Positions 25,602-34,496 of a DNA stretch of 64,000 bases are shown piece after piece. This stretch comes from an uncultured Acetatifactor sp. (GTDB lineage Bacteria; Bacillota; Clostridia; Lachnospirales; Lachnospiraceae), in NCBI GenBank assembly GCA_910578185.1, contig CAJTPN010000001.1, positions 112,005 through 176,004 of the forward strand, given 5' to 3'. Each line of letters starts with the position of its first letter. The stretch's first letter is position 1. A program made the position numbers and the translations under genes. The notes below the pieces were generated by a model. That model was given only the letters and a program-made list of their open reading frames with translations. It had not been told where the DNA came from and searched no databases.

Positions 25602-28417
25602 TGTTTCAAAAGCTGTGGGCAAAAAAGTGGATGTTTTCCTGTCTGCTTTTGGGCAGCGTACTGCTGATAGCTACGGCAATCAGTTTTCCAATGTATGAGA
25701 TAGCGGCCTTTGACAGAATGTTGCGGGATGAATTCCGCAGCAGTGAAATCAATACGGGAGTATGGCCTGCAAAGCTGAGTGCGGTTGACACATCCATGAA
25801 GGGAACCGAGGGGGAGAACCTTAGAAGATATGAGGAGAAATTTGCAGCCATAGCCCAAAGGCTTGGGGTGGAGACGAAGGAGCAGATTTATTTTTATCGT
25901 CTCACACAGTGGACGCTTAAAGCTTTGGGGAAAAGGAATGATGTGTGGCCGGGGGTTTTAAGACTGGGAACTGCATCTAATCTGGAAGAACATGTGGACA
26001 TCCTTGCAGGGGAAATGTATTCGGAGGATGGCCTGGCGGAAGACGGAGCCATCGAGGTACTGATCAACCAAAAGTGTATGGTGAGAACTAATATGCTGGT
26101 TGGGGAGATGTTGGAGAGTACCACACTGAAGGATGCGGACGGAATTCCATACAAACTGCGGATTGTTGGTATTTATAAGGAGAAGGGGAATGATCCTTAT
26201 TGGGAGATAGGTGCCAACTATATGAATGAGACCTGTATGCTGGAGGAAGGGCTGTTTCGAAATCTGTTTCTTGGAAGCGATATCAACAGACATAATATTA
26301 CCTGCAGATATTGTTATCTTTTTGAATACGAGGCTCTGGATGCGGCTCAGGCTGAGGGACTGATAACAAAGATACAGGAGGACGAATATGTGGCCCAGGA
26401 GTGTCTTGGCCTGCTTCAGGATTTTCAGGCCAAGAGAGGCAGGGTCTCCACCACTTTGTTTATCTTGCAGGTGCCGGTGCTTATGCTGCTGGGAGCGTTT
26501 CTGTTCATGGTATCCGGGCAGATGTACGAGCTGGAGCGCAATGAGATATCAGTAATCAAGAGCCGGGGGAGCTCAGGCTTTCAGATTTTCCGGCTTTATC
26601 TCTATCAGACCGTTTTTTTGACTGTGGTGGGGGTGTTGTTAGGAGTTCCCCTTGGGGGAGTCTTCTGTAAGATATTGGGTTCGGCCAGCAATTTCCTGGA
26701 ATTTGGACTGCGCAGAAGCCTTGAGATTCGTTTTGAGGGTATCGTATGGATTTATTTGGCGGTGGCGGTGCTTGCCACCGTGCTGATCATGACCATGCCT
26801 GCCATCCGGCACAGCAAGGTGTCCATCGTAAATTTGAAACAGGGACGTGCATTGAAAAAAAGAAGCTGGTGGGAGAGAGTATTTCTGGATGTAATCTGCC
26901 TTGGAATCGGTTTATACGGCTATTATAATTATTCTCACAACCAGGATGCGGTGATGCGGAATCTGATGACAGATCAGTCTCTGGATCCTCTTTTGTACAT
27001 AAGTTCCTCTCTGTTTATTGTGGGAATGGGGTTGCTGTTTCTGCGCTTGCAGCCGTTTTTGGTAAAGCTGGTGTATCTGGTGGGGCAGCGCTTTTGGCAT
27101 CCTTCCAGCTATGCTTCCTTTTTGGAGAACATGAAAAACGGCAGAAAACAGCAGTTTATCATGCTTTTTCTGATACTGACAGTGTCCCTTGGCGCCTTTC
27201 ATGCCACGGTTGCCCGCACTATATTGCAGAATGCGCGCAAAAACGTAGAGTATATGGACGGGGCGGATATTATTATCAAGGAAGTGTGGAGGGATAACGC
27301 TGCCCTTGCGGCAGAGGAAAGCAACGTACAGCCCGGATATTATGAACCGGATTTTCAAAAGTATACCACATTGGAAGCTGCGGAATCATATACCAAGGTG
27401 TATTATGACGATCCGAAAACCAATGGCAAGGTGAACGTTTACTTTGAAGAGGGCAATTTAACCTTTATGGGGATCCATTCAAAGGAATTTGGCGAAAACA
27501 CGTCTCTTGACAGAGCGTTGCTTGACAGGCATTATTATGAGTACCTGAATCTGCTTGCGGACAATCCTGATGGTCTGCTGGTGTCGCGGAATGTGCAGAC
27601 CAAGCTGGGATATCAGGAGGGGGATTATTTCTCCTTTCTTTATGAGTATACCATTGGCAGCGATGATACCAGAATGACATTCAATAATTTTTTTCACGGG
27701 AAAATCGTAGGATTTGTGGATTATTGGCCGGGATTTAATAATTCCACTACATATTTGGATTTGGCGGGAAACGTGGTGGTAGAGGATAATTATCTTCTGG
27801 TTATGAACATTGCTGCCATCCAGGAGAAGTTTATACAAAGACCTCAGCCATATGAAGTCTGGATCAATTTAAAGGAGGATGCGGATTCCGCAGATGTGGC
27901 CAAGTGGATAGAAGCCAACGAAATAAAGGTGGAGAAATATGTTGACAGACAGGGGGATATAGAAGCAACGGTGGAGGATCCTCTGTTACAGGGGACAAAC
28001 GGCGTTTTGACCATGGGATTTCTGGTGATGATCCTGTTGTGCGGCGTGGGATATCTGATCTATTGGATCATGTCCATCCGGTCCAGGGAGATGATATTCG
28101 GCGTGCTGCGGGCGTTCGGTATGCATAAGGGTGAATTATTTCATATGCTCATATTGGAGCAGATTTTTTCGGGAATCATGTCCATCCTTGTGGGAATCGG
28201 CATCGGAAAGCTGGCGTCCATGATGTATGTCCCCATGCTGCAAATGGCTTATGCAGCCGATAATCAAGTGCTGCCCATGCAGCTGTATACCAATCCGGCA
28301 GACATGTATCGGCTTTATGCGGCTCTGACCCTGGTGATGGCGGTGTGTCTGCTTGTGCTGATCGTTATCGTGTTTAAACTGAATGTGGCGAAGGCATTGA
28401 AATTGGGTGAGGAATAG
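25589..28417 (+). CDS. FtsX/MacB-type ABC transporter permease, large
   Basis: 942-residue membrane protein of the FtsX family. An N-terminal helix (about 15-37) is followed by an extracytoplasmic region, three helices near 285-420 (LFILQVPVLMLLGAFLFMVSGQ, TVFLTVVGVLLGVPLGGVF, YLAVAVLATVLIM), a second helix-flanked extracellular domain and three C-terminal helices from about 810 (GVLTMGFLVMILLCGVGYLIY, then FSGIMSILVGIGIGKLAS and LVMAVCLLVLIVIVF). This is the duplicated FtsX layout seen in BceB- and LolCDE-like exporters. AGGAG-like GGAG precedes ATG 25589 at short spacing. It most likely works with the two ATPases and the two adaptors, exporting or sensing an envelope-active compound. Confidence 0.9.
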   Translation: MLGVMFQKLWAKKWMFSCLLLGSVLLIATAISFPMYEIAAFDRMLRDEFRSSEINTGVWPAKLSAVDTSMKGTEGENLRRYEEKFAAIAQRLGVETKEQIYFYRLTQWTLKALGKRNDVWPGVLRLGTASNLEEHVDILAGEMYSEDGLAEDGAIEVLINQKCMVRTNMLVGEMLESTTLKDADGIPYKLRIVGIYKEKGNDPYWEIGANYMNETCMLEEGLFRNLFLGSDINRHNITCRYCYLFEYEALDAAQAEGLITKIQEDEYVAQECLGLLQDFQAKRGRVSTTLFILQVPVLMLLGAFLFMVSGQMYELERNEISVIKSRGSSGFQIFRLYLYQTVFLTVVGVLLGVPLGGVFCKILGSASNFLEFGLRRSLEIRFEGIVWIYLAVAVLATVLIMTMPAIRHSKVSIVNLKQGRALKKRSWWERVFLDVICLGIGLYGYYNYSHNQDAVMRNLMTDQSLDPLLYISSSLFIVGMGLLFLRLQPFLVKLVYLVGQRFWHPSSYASFLENMKNGRKQQFIMLFLILTVSLGAFHATVARTILQNARKNVEYMDGADIIIKEVWRDNAALAAEESNVQPGYYEPDFQKYTTLEAAESYTKVYYDDPKTNGKVNVYFEEGNLTFMGIHSKEFGENTSLDRALLDRHYYEYLNLLADNPDGLLVSRNVQTKLGYQEGDYFSFLYEYTIGSDDTRMTFNNFFHGKIVGFVDYWPGFNNSTTYLDLAGNVVVEDNYLLVMNIAAIQEKFIQRPQPYEVWINLKEDADSADVAKWIEANEIKVEKYVDRQGDIEATVEDPLLQGTNGVLTMGFLVMILLCGVGYLIYWIMSIRSREMIFGVLRAFGMHKGELFHMLILEQIFSGIMSILVGIGIGKLASMMYVPMLQMAYAADNQVLPMQLYTNPADMYRLYAALTLVMAVCLLVLIVIVFKLNVAKALKLGEE

Positions 28418-28468
28418 AGCGCATATTAAAGTGTTTATGCCTGTGGAAAGGGCAGATAGGAGTTGGGT

Positions 28469-29185
28469 TTGAAAGAAAATGAGGTAATTAGAGTCAGCCA
28501 TGTAAACAGGATTTTTCCGGTGGCGGGAGGAACCTTCCAGGCTTTGACGGATATCAGTCTGGAGATACCTTCCGGAGCGCTGGCAATTTTGAAGGGACGT
28601 TCCGGTTCAGGCAAGACGACGCTTTTAAATATCCTTGGAGCGCTGGATAAGCCGTCCTCAGGAAAAGTCTATATCGACGGAAAAGATATCGGCGAATTAT
28701 CGGAACGGGCCAGAGAAGATTTAAGAAGGACCCAGATGGGGTTTGTATTTCAGGCCGTTTCCCTGATACCTACCATGAATGCGTTTCAGAACGTGGAATT
28801 TTCCATGAGGATGGCCGGGATTCGCGAAGGGCGTAAGGAGCGTGTGGAAGAATGCCTGAAAATGGTGGGACTGGGAGGGCGTCTGCGCCATATGCCGTCT
28901 GAGATGTCCGGAGGAGAACAACAGAGGGTAGCGATTGCAAGAGCTTTGGCACATAAACCCCGGATTATCTTTGCTGATGAACCTACGGCGGAGCTGGACA
29001 GCGCAATGGGTGCCGAGGTGGTAAGGCTGTTTAAGGAAATGTGCGGCCGGGAACAGGTGACGATTGTTATGACCACCCATGACGTTGGGCTTATGGATGC
29101 GGGAGATATCATTATTGAGCTGGAAAACGGGCATCGGATCATGGAGGCACAGGAAGAAGGGCAGGTAGAGAGGGAAGATGGCTGA
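28469..29185 (+). CDS. ABC transporter ATP-binding protein, MacB/LolD type
   Basis: Cytoplasmic nucleotide-binding subunit. Walker A is GRSGSGKTT, the signature MSGGEQQRVAIARAL and Walker B RIIFADEPTAELD, with TTHD as the H-loop. TTG 28469 is preferred because AGGAG at 28458-28462 leaves six bases of spacing; a TTG at 28463 directly abuts the site. It follows the permease by 51 bases and overlaps the second ATPase by eight, so the pair is probably co-translated. Two different ATPases for one permease suggests a heterodimer. Confidence 0.93.
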   Translation: MKENEVIRVSHVNRIFPVAGGTFQALTDISLEIPSGALAILKGRSGSGKTTLLNILGALDKPSSGKVYIDGKDIGELSERAREDLRRTQMGFVFQAVSLIPTMNAFQNVEFSMRMAGIREGRKERVEECLKMVGLGGRLRHMPSEMSGGEQQRVAIARALAHKPRIIFADEPTAELDSAMGAEVVRLFKEMCGREQVTIVMTTHDVGLMDAGDIIIELENGHRIMEAQEEGQVEREDG

Positions 29186-30089
29186 GGCAATGATCCAGGC
29201 GGATGGCCTGGTAAAGATATACAAGTCAAAGCAGACGGAGGTTTTGGCACTGCAGGGACTGGACCTGATCGTAGAAGAGGGAGAACTTACGGCCATCATC
29301 GGCAACAGCGGCAGCGGTAAGTCAACTTTTTTGAATATGATCGGAGGACTGGACAGGCCCAGCGCCGGTTCCCTGGTGGTGGGAGGTAAAAATCTCTTTA
29401 CCATATCGGAGAAGGAACTGGTGCGGTACAAACGTGATACCGTGGGCTTTGTTTGGCAGAATAACGGCAGGAATTTACTCCCTTATTTGACTGCACTGGA
29501 GAATGTGATGCTTCCTATAAGTCTGTCAAAAGGTCACAAAAAAAAGACCAGGGCGCTTGAACTGCTGGAGATGGTGGGAATGTCTCACAGGAAGCACAGC
29601 AGGCTGAACATGCTTTCCGGCGGTGAGCAGCAGAGAATCGCTATCGCCATCGCCTTGGCGAATTCACCGAAACTTCTTTTGGCGGACGAACCAACGGGCA
29701 GTGTGGATATGGCTACTGCAAATTACATATTTGATATCTTTATGGAGTTGAACAGAAATGGTCAGACCATACTTATCGTCACACACGATGTGGCGTTGTC
29801 CAAAAAAGTAAGGCGTGTGGTGGCTATTCGCGATGGTAAAATCAGCAGCGAGAGATTGCTCAAGGAAAAGTATGCAGACCGCCTCAAGGAGGTTATGATC
29901 GACTGGAGAGAAGAGGATACGCAGGACGAATATGCCGTGGTGGACAAGGCAGGTCGTGTTCAGATCCCAAAAGAGATGCTTGGCGCCATCGGAATTGAAG
30001 GAAATAAGGTAAAAGTGGAGCTGAAGGATAAAACCGTGGTTTTAAGCGGCTCCAAAGAGCAAAATAGCAAAAAACAACTAGAAAAATGA
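29178..30089 (+). CDS. ABC transporter ATP-binding protein with C-terminal AbrB-like domain
   Basis: 303-residue ATPase with GNSGSGKST (42-50), signature LSGGEQQRIAIAIAL (146-160), Walker B LLLADEPTGSVD and H-loop THDV. After a short linker the last 50 residues contain a SpoVT/AbrB-like swapped-hairpin sequence (VVDKAGRVQIPKEMLGAIGI, then NKVKVELKDKTVVL; about 254-289). AbrB domains usually dimerise and bind DNA; fused to a transporter ATPase it may instead hold the two ATPases together. The ATG lies inside the end of the preceding ATPase gene. The domain identification is by eye but the pattern is strong. Confidence 0.88.
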   Translation: MAEAMIQADGLVKIYKSKQTEVLALQGLDLIVEEGELTAIIGNSGSGKSTFLNMIGGLDRPSAGSLVVGGKNLFTISEKELVRYKRDTVGFVWQNNGRNLLPYLTALENVMLPISLSKGHKKKTRALELLEMVGMSHRKHSRLNMLSGGEQQRIAIAIALANSPKLLLADEPTGSVDMATANYIFDIFMELNRNGQTILIVTHDVALSKKVRRVVAIRDGKISSERLLKEKYADRLKEVMIDWREEDTQDEYAVVDKAGRVQIPKEMLGAIGIEGNKVKVELKDKTVVLSGSKEQNSKKQLEK

Positions 30090-30124
30090 GCTGGAAAATC
30101 ATAAAAATATCAAATTTTAACTGA

Positions 30125-30153
30125 TTGCCCTTCCTGGCTTTCCTGTTTATAAT
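30125..30153 (+). promoter_or_regulatory. Sigma-A promoter of the beta-propeller/ABC exporter operon
   Basis: TTGCCC (30125-30130) and TATAAT (30148-30153) with a 17-base spacer in the gap after the AbrB-tailed ATPase gene. Confidence 0.65.
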
Positions 30154-30161
30154 CAAAGAGA

Positions 30162-30257
30162 AATCAAAACCTTCACAGCAGGTTGTGGGGATTTTGATTC
30201 TCATCGCATTGAACCAACGCTTGTGCAAGCACAGCACAAAGTCAACTGTGTTGACTT
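30162..30257 (+). promoter_or_regulatory. Structured leader: two hairpins before the beta-propeller gene
   Basis: Immediately downstream of the promoter. Hairpin 1: AATCAAAACC (30162-30171) pairs with GG-A-TTTTGATT (30189-30199) and CACA (30174-30177) with TGTG (30184-30187), giving about 14 base pairs with small bulges. Hairpin 2: AAGTCAA (30239-30245) and TTGACTT (30251-30257), a perfect inverted repeat around CTGTG, could be an operator. No known riboswitch core is recognisable. Confidence 0.45.
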
Positions 30258-30308
30258 GGCTCAGTGCCTGAGAGAATAGACAAAAGGAAAGACAGGGAGG
30301 ATTTTTTT

Positions 30309-31406
30309 ATGGAATCAAAGACGAAAGCTGATCTAAGGCAGGTATGTGTCTATGAGGGATCCAGTCTGTTAGGAATGAACGGCGGACAGCCGGAGAGTCC
30401 TGACGGAAAACTTCTGGTATATGCCCGCAAGATGAGTCTGACGGAGAATGTCACGGAGATCTGGGTGTGTGACAGGGATACGCTTGGAGACCAGAGAAAG
30501 GTATACACGGTATCCTGCGGAAATCATAATGGCCCATCGGCAACTTTTGTGGATAACGACCACATTGTGTTCAGGGACAGCATTAATAAAATGTCGGCGT
30601 TTAGAATTCTGAACGTACATACGGGAGAGACGAAATACGGCCCTGTTTTTGCCAAGGAGAGCCATTGTGCGGAAAACGGGTGGTATCCTTTTTCTATTTC
30701 GGAAGCATTTTTAGGTAAAAATCCTGATTATCCCGAGATTGACAGATGCGGTATCTACCTCTTGGAACTTGCCACAGGAAAGGTTAAGAGAGTGGCTGAC
30801 AAGGAGACAGTATACAATATGGTGGTGGAGCATGGCTGTGAGCCCAATGATTATACCACTTCCATGAGCCATGTACAGCTGAATCCTTCCGCAACCAGGG
30901 TGATGATGCGTCTGAGTGTGGCAAACTGCCCTGTGTTCGGCGCCCTTGGCTGTATTGATATCGAAACCGGCAAAACACATGTGATTCCTGATAAACCGGT
31001 ACATCAGCTTTGGTTTGACGATGATACCTATATGGCTACCAGACAATACCATGACGGAGAGAAAATAGAGATGGAAACCAGCCGAATTCAGCGCTTCAGC
31101 GTGGACGGAGAGTGCCTTGAGACCTTGGGTGGAATCGGTAATCATATTGACGGTTCTCCGGATAGAAAGTATTTTACAGGCGACAGAGCATATCCCGGTT
31201 ATCCGGCGGATATTTTCTTATACAAGAGAGGCGAAACGGATCCGGTTGCCACATTTGGCGGACAGGATTTTCAAGATTGTATCTGGAAGAAAAAAGTTCA
31301 TCCCAATCCCACGTTTTCCAGGGATGGGAAGAGAATCTATTTCAACCATCCTGTCAGCGAGGACAGGACAGAAGCTTGCTTTGTGGAGATAGCGGAGCTT
31401 TTGTGA
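30309..31406 (+). CDS. Oligogalacturonate-lyase-like beta-propeller protein
   Basis: 365-residue cytoplasmic protein without a signal peptide. It resembles the beta-propeller fold of oligogalacturonate lyases: GQPESPDGKLLVYARK, an SHVQLNPSATRVMMRL blade, the LWFDDDTYMATRQ blade, and HPNPTFSRDGKRIYFNHP near the C-terminus, with several conserved histidines suitable for metal or uronate binding. ATG 30309 is preceded by AGGGAGG with ideal spacing. It opens the operon of two ABC exporters and a DUF1854 protein. Activity on oligouronides is a family-level guess; the fold is better supported than the substrate. Confidence 0.75.
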   Translation: MESKTKADLRQVCVYEGSSLLGMNGGQPESPDGKLLVYARKMSLTENVTEIWVCDRDTLGDQRKVYTVSCGNHNGPSATFVDNDHIVFRDSINKMSAFRILNVHTGETKYGPVFAKESHCAENGWYPFSISEAFLGKNPDYPEIDRCGIYLLELATGKVKRVADKETVYNMVVEHGCEPNDYTTSMSHVQLNPSATRVMMRLSVANCPVFGALGCIDIETGKTHVIPDKPVHQLWFDDDTYMATRQYHDGEKIEMETSRIQRFSVDGECLETLGGIGNHIDGSPDRKYFTGDRAYPGYPADIFLYKRGETDPVATFGGQDFQDCIWKKKVHPNPTFSRDGKRIYFNHPVSEDRTEACFVEIAELL

Positions 31407-31421
31407 TAAGGAGAAGAAAAA

Positions 31422-33791
31422 GTGAAAACAACATATCATAGAATGCCTTCCGAGGTGTATGTTTTTCTAAAAGATGCCGGTATTAAGGATCAGGATATCC
31501 TGTATTCCGCAGAGACGGACCTGAATGCGGAGGGAGCCTTTGCGGAAGGATATCTGGTGTTGACCAGGCAGATTTTAGGTGTGATCCAAGCGCCTTCCAT
31601 AGAGGGAAAGGCACATTATTTCAGAGGCAGCAATTTTACAAAAGGCGGTAAAATTGTAGAGGAGATTGAAGATTTCTCTGAAGATGGCGATGAGGCGGAT
31701 GTGGCGAGGTGGCATGCCGAATTTATCAAACTTTCGGAGTTGGACCGCGTGTGGATCGAGAACTGTGTAGGATGTAATTTGCTGGCGGGAAAATGGGGCA
31801 ATAAAGAGCGTTGTCTTTTGATGTTTACTCATTTGCAGAAACGCAGAGTTGCCAAGCTTGTTCGCAGCATCGAACAGATGAAGAGGGGCGAGGAGCCTGA
31901 CTTTGGACAGGAGGGAGAGGAATATTGTCCCAAGTGCGGCAGGATGTATCCTGATCGTGAGCGGAAGGTCTGCCCCAACTGTATGGATAAAAGAAATGTA
32001 TTTTTCAGGGTATTTCACTATTTTAAGCCATACAGGGTGCAGTTTGTATTTATGTTGTTTACCGTTATATGTACATCATTGTTGCATCTGGTATGGCCAT
32101 ATTTAAACGGTGATATTCTATATGATAAGGTGTTGGCGAGGGATGAGTCATTTCTTTTGTCTCTGGGATTAAAGCAGGATAGTTTTGTGACGGTGTTGTT
32201 GTTCTTAGTGCTGGCAATGGCAGGCACCAAGCTTATCATGCTGTTATTCCAGATGGCCCAGGGGGTGCTGACGGCGCAGATGGTTGTGGGCGTGGTGAGG
32301 GACCTGAAAAAGGATGTCTTTCGAAAGATGGGGCGTTTGTCCATCAGTTTTTATCGGAGCAGGCAAACCGGAAGCCTGATGACCAGGGTGCTCAGCGATG
32401 CAGAGCGCATCACGGGATTTTTTGTAGACGGTGCGCCGTTTATCCTGATACATGGGCTGACCATGCTGGCCACCATTGTGGTGATGTTTCTCATGAATCC
32501 GTTTATGGCAATGATTATGCTGGTGATGCTGCCGATTCTTTTTGCCATGAACAGGTACTTAAGACCAAGGATATGGGTCATGTTCGGGAGAAGGCACCGA
32601 GCGGAGCGTTCCTTAAACAGTCTTATCAATGATAACCTGACCGGTTCCCGTGTGGTTAAGAGCTTTGGGCAGGAGAAGAAAGAGATCGGACGCTTTATGG
32701 GATATAGCGCTCGGCTTCGGGAGGCGGAGATTGCTATTTCTCTGCAACAGAACTATTTTCAGCTCGCCTATGTCGGTGCAAGGGAGCTTGCAGTCATGGC
32801 CGTGTGGGCCCTTGGGGTATATTTTATCATGCAGGGAACAGGACAGGATATGAACCTGGGTTTCCTGATCACCTTTGTGGGTTATGTTGGGCAGCTTCAG
32901 GGGCCGATGAACTTTTTTTCCAAGGTGCCAAACTGGTGGGCGGACAGCATGAACAGTGCACAGCGAATCTTTGAAGTCATTGACGCGGTGCCGGAGGTAG
33001 AGGAAGCGTCTAAGCCCAAGCCTTTAAAGGAGCCTAAAGGTGATATCGTGTTGGATAATATCACGTTTGGTTATGAGGTCAACAGACCGGTGCTTAAGGA
33101 TGTTTCATTGCATATTCCGGCAGGCAGTATGGTGGGAATTGTGGGACGTTCCGGAGCGGGCAAGACCACTTTGGTTAATCTGATATCCAGAATGTATGAT
33201 GTACAGGAGGGGGAGATCAGGATCGACGGAATCCCCATAAAAGAACTTGCATTCCATGATCTTAGGAAAAATGTGGCAATGGTGTCTCAGGAAACCTTTA
33301 TCTTCATGGGGACTGTGGCGGAAAATATAGCTTATGCCAACAGGGATGCCGGGCTGAAGGAAATCATGACGGCGGCGAAGCTGGCAGGTGCCCACGAATT
33401 TATCATGCGTATGCCGGATGGCTATGATACCAGGATCGGAGCTTCGGGCAGGCAGCTCTCCGGAGGGGAGCGTCAAAGGGTTTCCATTGCCAGGGCTATC
33501 CTTGCCAATCCGAAGATTCTGATATTGGATGAAGCCACGGCGTCCGTGGATACGGAGACGGAGCGTGTGATCCAGAAGGCATTGAATTATCTGGTCAAGG
33601 GCAGAACCACCATCTCCATAGCGCACAGACTCTCTACTTTGCGGGATGCGGATTATTTGGTGGTGATTGATCACGGCGAAGTGACAGAGTGTGGTACCCA
33701 TGAAGAACTGGAAGCTTTAAAGGGAACTTATTATAAATTGCAGGAATTGCAGACTAAGGCATTGCAGCTTAAGGGCGAGATGGACTTTTAA
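31422..33791 (+). CDS. ABC exporter half-transporter with N-terminal zinc ribbon
   Basis: 789-residue half-transporter. The first about 160 residues form a soluble region, ending in a zinc ribbon with four cysteines in CPKCGRMYPDRERKVCPNC (about 168-186). A type I exporter domain with six helices (about 210-490) follows, then the ATPase domain: Walker A GRSGAGKTT, Q-loop, signature LSGGERQR, Walker B ILILDEATASVD and H-loop AHRLS. GTG 31422 is the start, eight bases after AAGGAG. It probably pairs with the second exporter at 34497. Substrate unknown; sugar or lipid derivatives are plausible from the neighbours. Confidence 0.92.
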   Translation: MKTTYHRMPSEVYVFLKDAGIKDQDILYSAETDLNAEGAFAEGYLVLTRQILGVIQAPSIEGKAHYFRGSNFTKGGKIVEEIEDFSEDGDEADVARWHAEFIKLSELDRVWIENCVGCNLLAGKWGNKERCLLMFTHLQKRRVAKLVRSIEQMKRGEEPDFGQEGEEYCPKCGRMYPDRERKVCPNCMDKRNVFFRVFHYFKPYRVQFVFMLFTVICTSLLHLVWPYLNGDILYDKVLARDESFLLSLGLKQDSFVTVLLFLVLAMAGTKLIMLLFQMAQGVLTAQMVVGVVRDLKKDVFRKMGRLSISFYRSRQTGSLMTRVLSDAERITGFFVDGAPFILIHGLTMLATIVVMFLMNPFMAMIMLVMLPILFAMNRYLRPRIWVMFGRRHRAERSLNSLINDNLTGSRVVKSFGQEKKEIGRFMGYSARLREAEIAISLQQNYFQLAYVGARELAVMAVWALGVYFIMQGTGQDMNLGFLITFVGYVGQLQGPMNFFSKVPNWWADSMNSAQRIFEVIDAVPEVEEASKPKPLKEPKGDIVLDNITFGYEVNRPVLKDVSLHIPAGSMVGIVGRSGAGKTTLVNLISRMYDVQEGEIRIDGIPIKELAFHDLRKNVAMVSQETFIFMGTVAENIAYANRDAGLKEIMTAAKLAGAHEFIMRMPDGYDTRIGASGRQLSGGERQRVSIARAILANPKILILDEATASVDTETERVIQKALNYLVKGRTTISIAHRLSTLRDADYLVVIDHGEVTECGTHEELEALKGTYYKLQELQTKALQLKGEMDF

Positions 33792-33803
33792 CCCGACGAG
33801 GGT

Positions 33804-33845
33804 ACTTCACCCTTTAGTGCCGTCGCGCAGCGACTTTAAAAGGAG
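33804..33845 (+). repeat. RBS-proximal dispersed element, copy A
   Basis: Between the first exporter and the DUF1854 gene. It holds ACTTCA, then GTGCCGTCGCGCAGCGACTT followed by TAAAAGGAGG. GTCGC-gca-GCGAC (33822-33834) is a perfect 5-bp hairpin, and GGGT-acttc-ACCC (33800-33812) a second small one. A close match lies at 48352-48393 upstream of another ABC gene. Confidence 0.55.
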
Positions 33846-33857
33846 GAGAAACCGATT

Positions 33858-34454
33858 ATGAACGGACCAGGAGGACACGGCAGACCGGGCAGAGGAATGG
33901 AAGAAAAGCATTCCCTGGATGATTTTCAGCTGGAACAAATGGAGCAGGAGACGGAGGAAATGCTTCGTGTCCGTTATCTGAACGATAATAATGCAAAGTT
34001 TGAGAGAACAGGGACAGGATTTTTAAGTCTGCGTGTGGGGGAAGAATTTTATCCCAGAGTAACGGTGGTGCGCATGTTTCCTTTTTCGGATAAGAATGAG
34101 TTTATCTCTATTCGGACTGCGGAAGAGCGTTCCAAAGAGATTGGGATTATAGAGAAGCTTTCTGATGTGAGTAAGGAGACGGTGGAAATGCTGGAAGAAC
34201 AGCTGACCTTGCGTTACTTTACGCCGGTGATCGAAAAGATTATCAAGATCAAGGATGAATATGGTTTTGCGTATTGGAATGTGGTAACGGATCATGGAGA
34301 GTGTAATTTTACCATCCGTATGGGCGGCAATTCCGTGATTCATCTTTCGGATACCCGAATTCTGATCATGGATATTGACGAAAATCGATTTGAAATTCCG
34401 GATGTGAACCGACTGACGGTTGCGGAGCGTAGAAAATTGGATTTATTTTTATAA
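33858..34454 (+). CDS. DUF1854 family protein
   Basis: 198-residue soluble protein with the DUF1854 pattern: FLSLRVGEEFYPRVTVVRMFPF, EIGIIEKLSDVSKETVEMLEEQLTLRYFTPVI, and EYGFAYWNVVTDHGECNFTIRMGGNSVIHL ending in RFEIPDVNRLT. It lies between the two zinc-ribbon exporters in the same direction, 66 bases after the first and 42 before the second, so all four genes from 30309 are probably one operon. AGGAGG precedes the start. From memory, DUF1854 genes are found next to ABC exporters in other bacteria, including some annotated as cyanophycin-linked; no biochemical role is established. Confidence 0.88.
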   Translation: MNGPGGHGRPGRGMEEKHSLDDFQLEQMEQETEEMLRVRYLNDNNAKFERTGTGFLSLRVGEEFYPRVTVVRMFPFSDKNEFISIRTAEERSKEIGIIEKLSDVSKETVEMLEEQLTLRYFTPVIEKIIKIKDEYGFAYWNVVTDHGECNFTIRMGGNSVIHLSDTRILIMDIDENRFEIPDVNRLTVAERRKLDLFL

Positions 34455-34496
34455 GGAAAATATTTCCGGGTTTTGCGCAAAGGGAGGATTAAGAGA

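Noticed and set aside
30090..30308. Known riboswitch (TPP, glycine or similar) in the leader
   Set aside because: No class core sequences are present; CTGAGAG-like bases near 30270 occur without the rest of a TPP fold.
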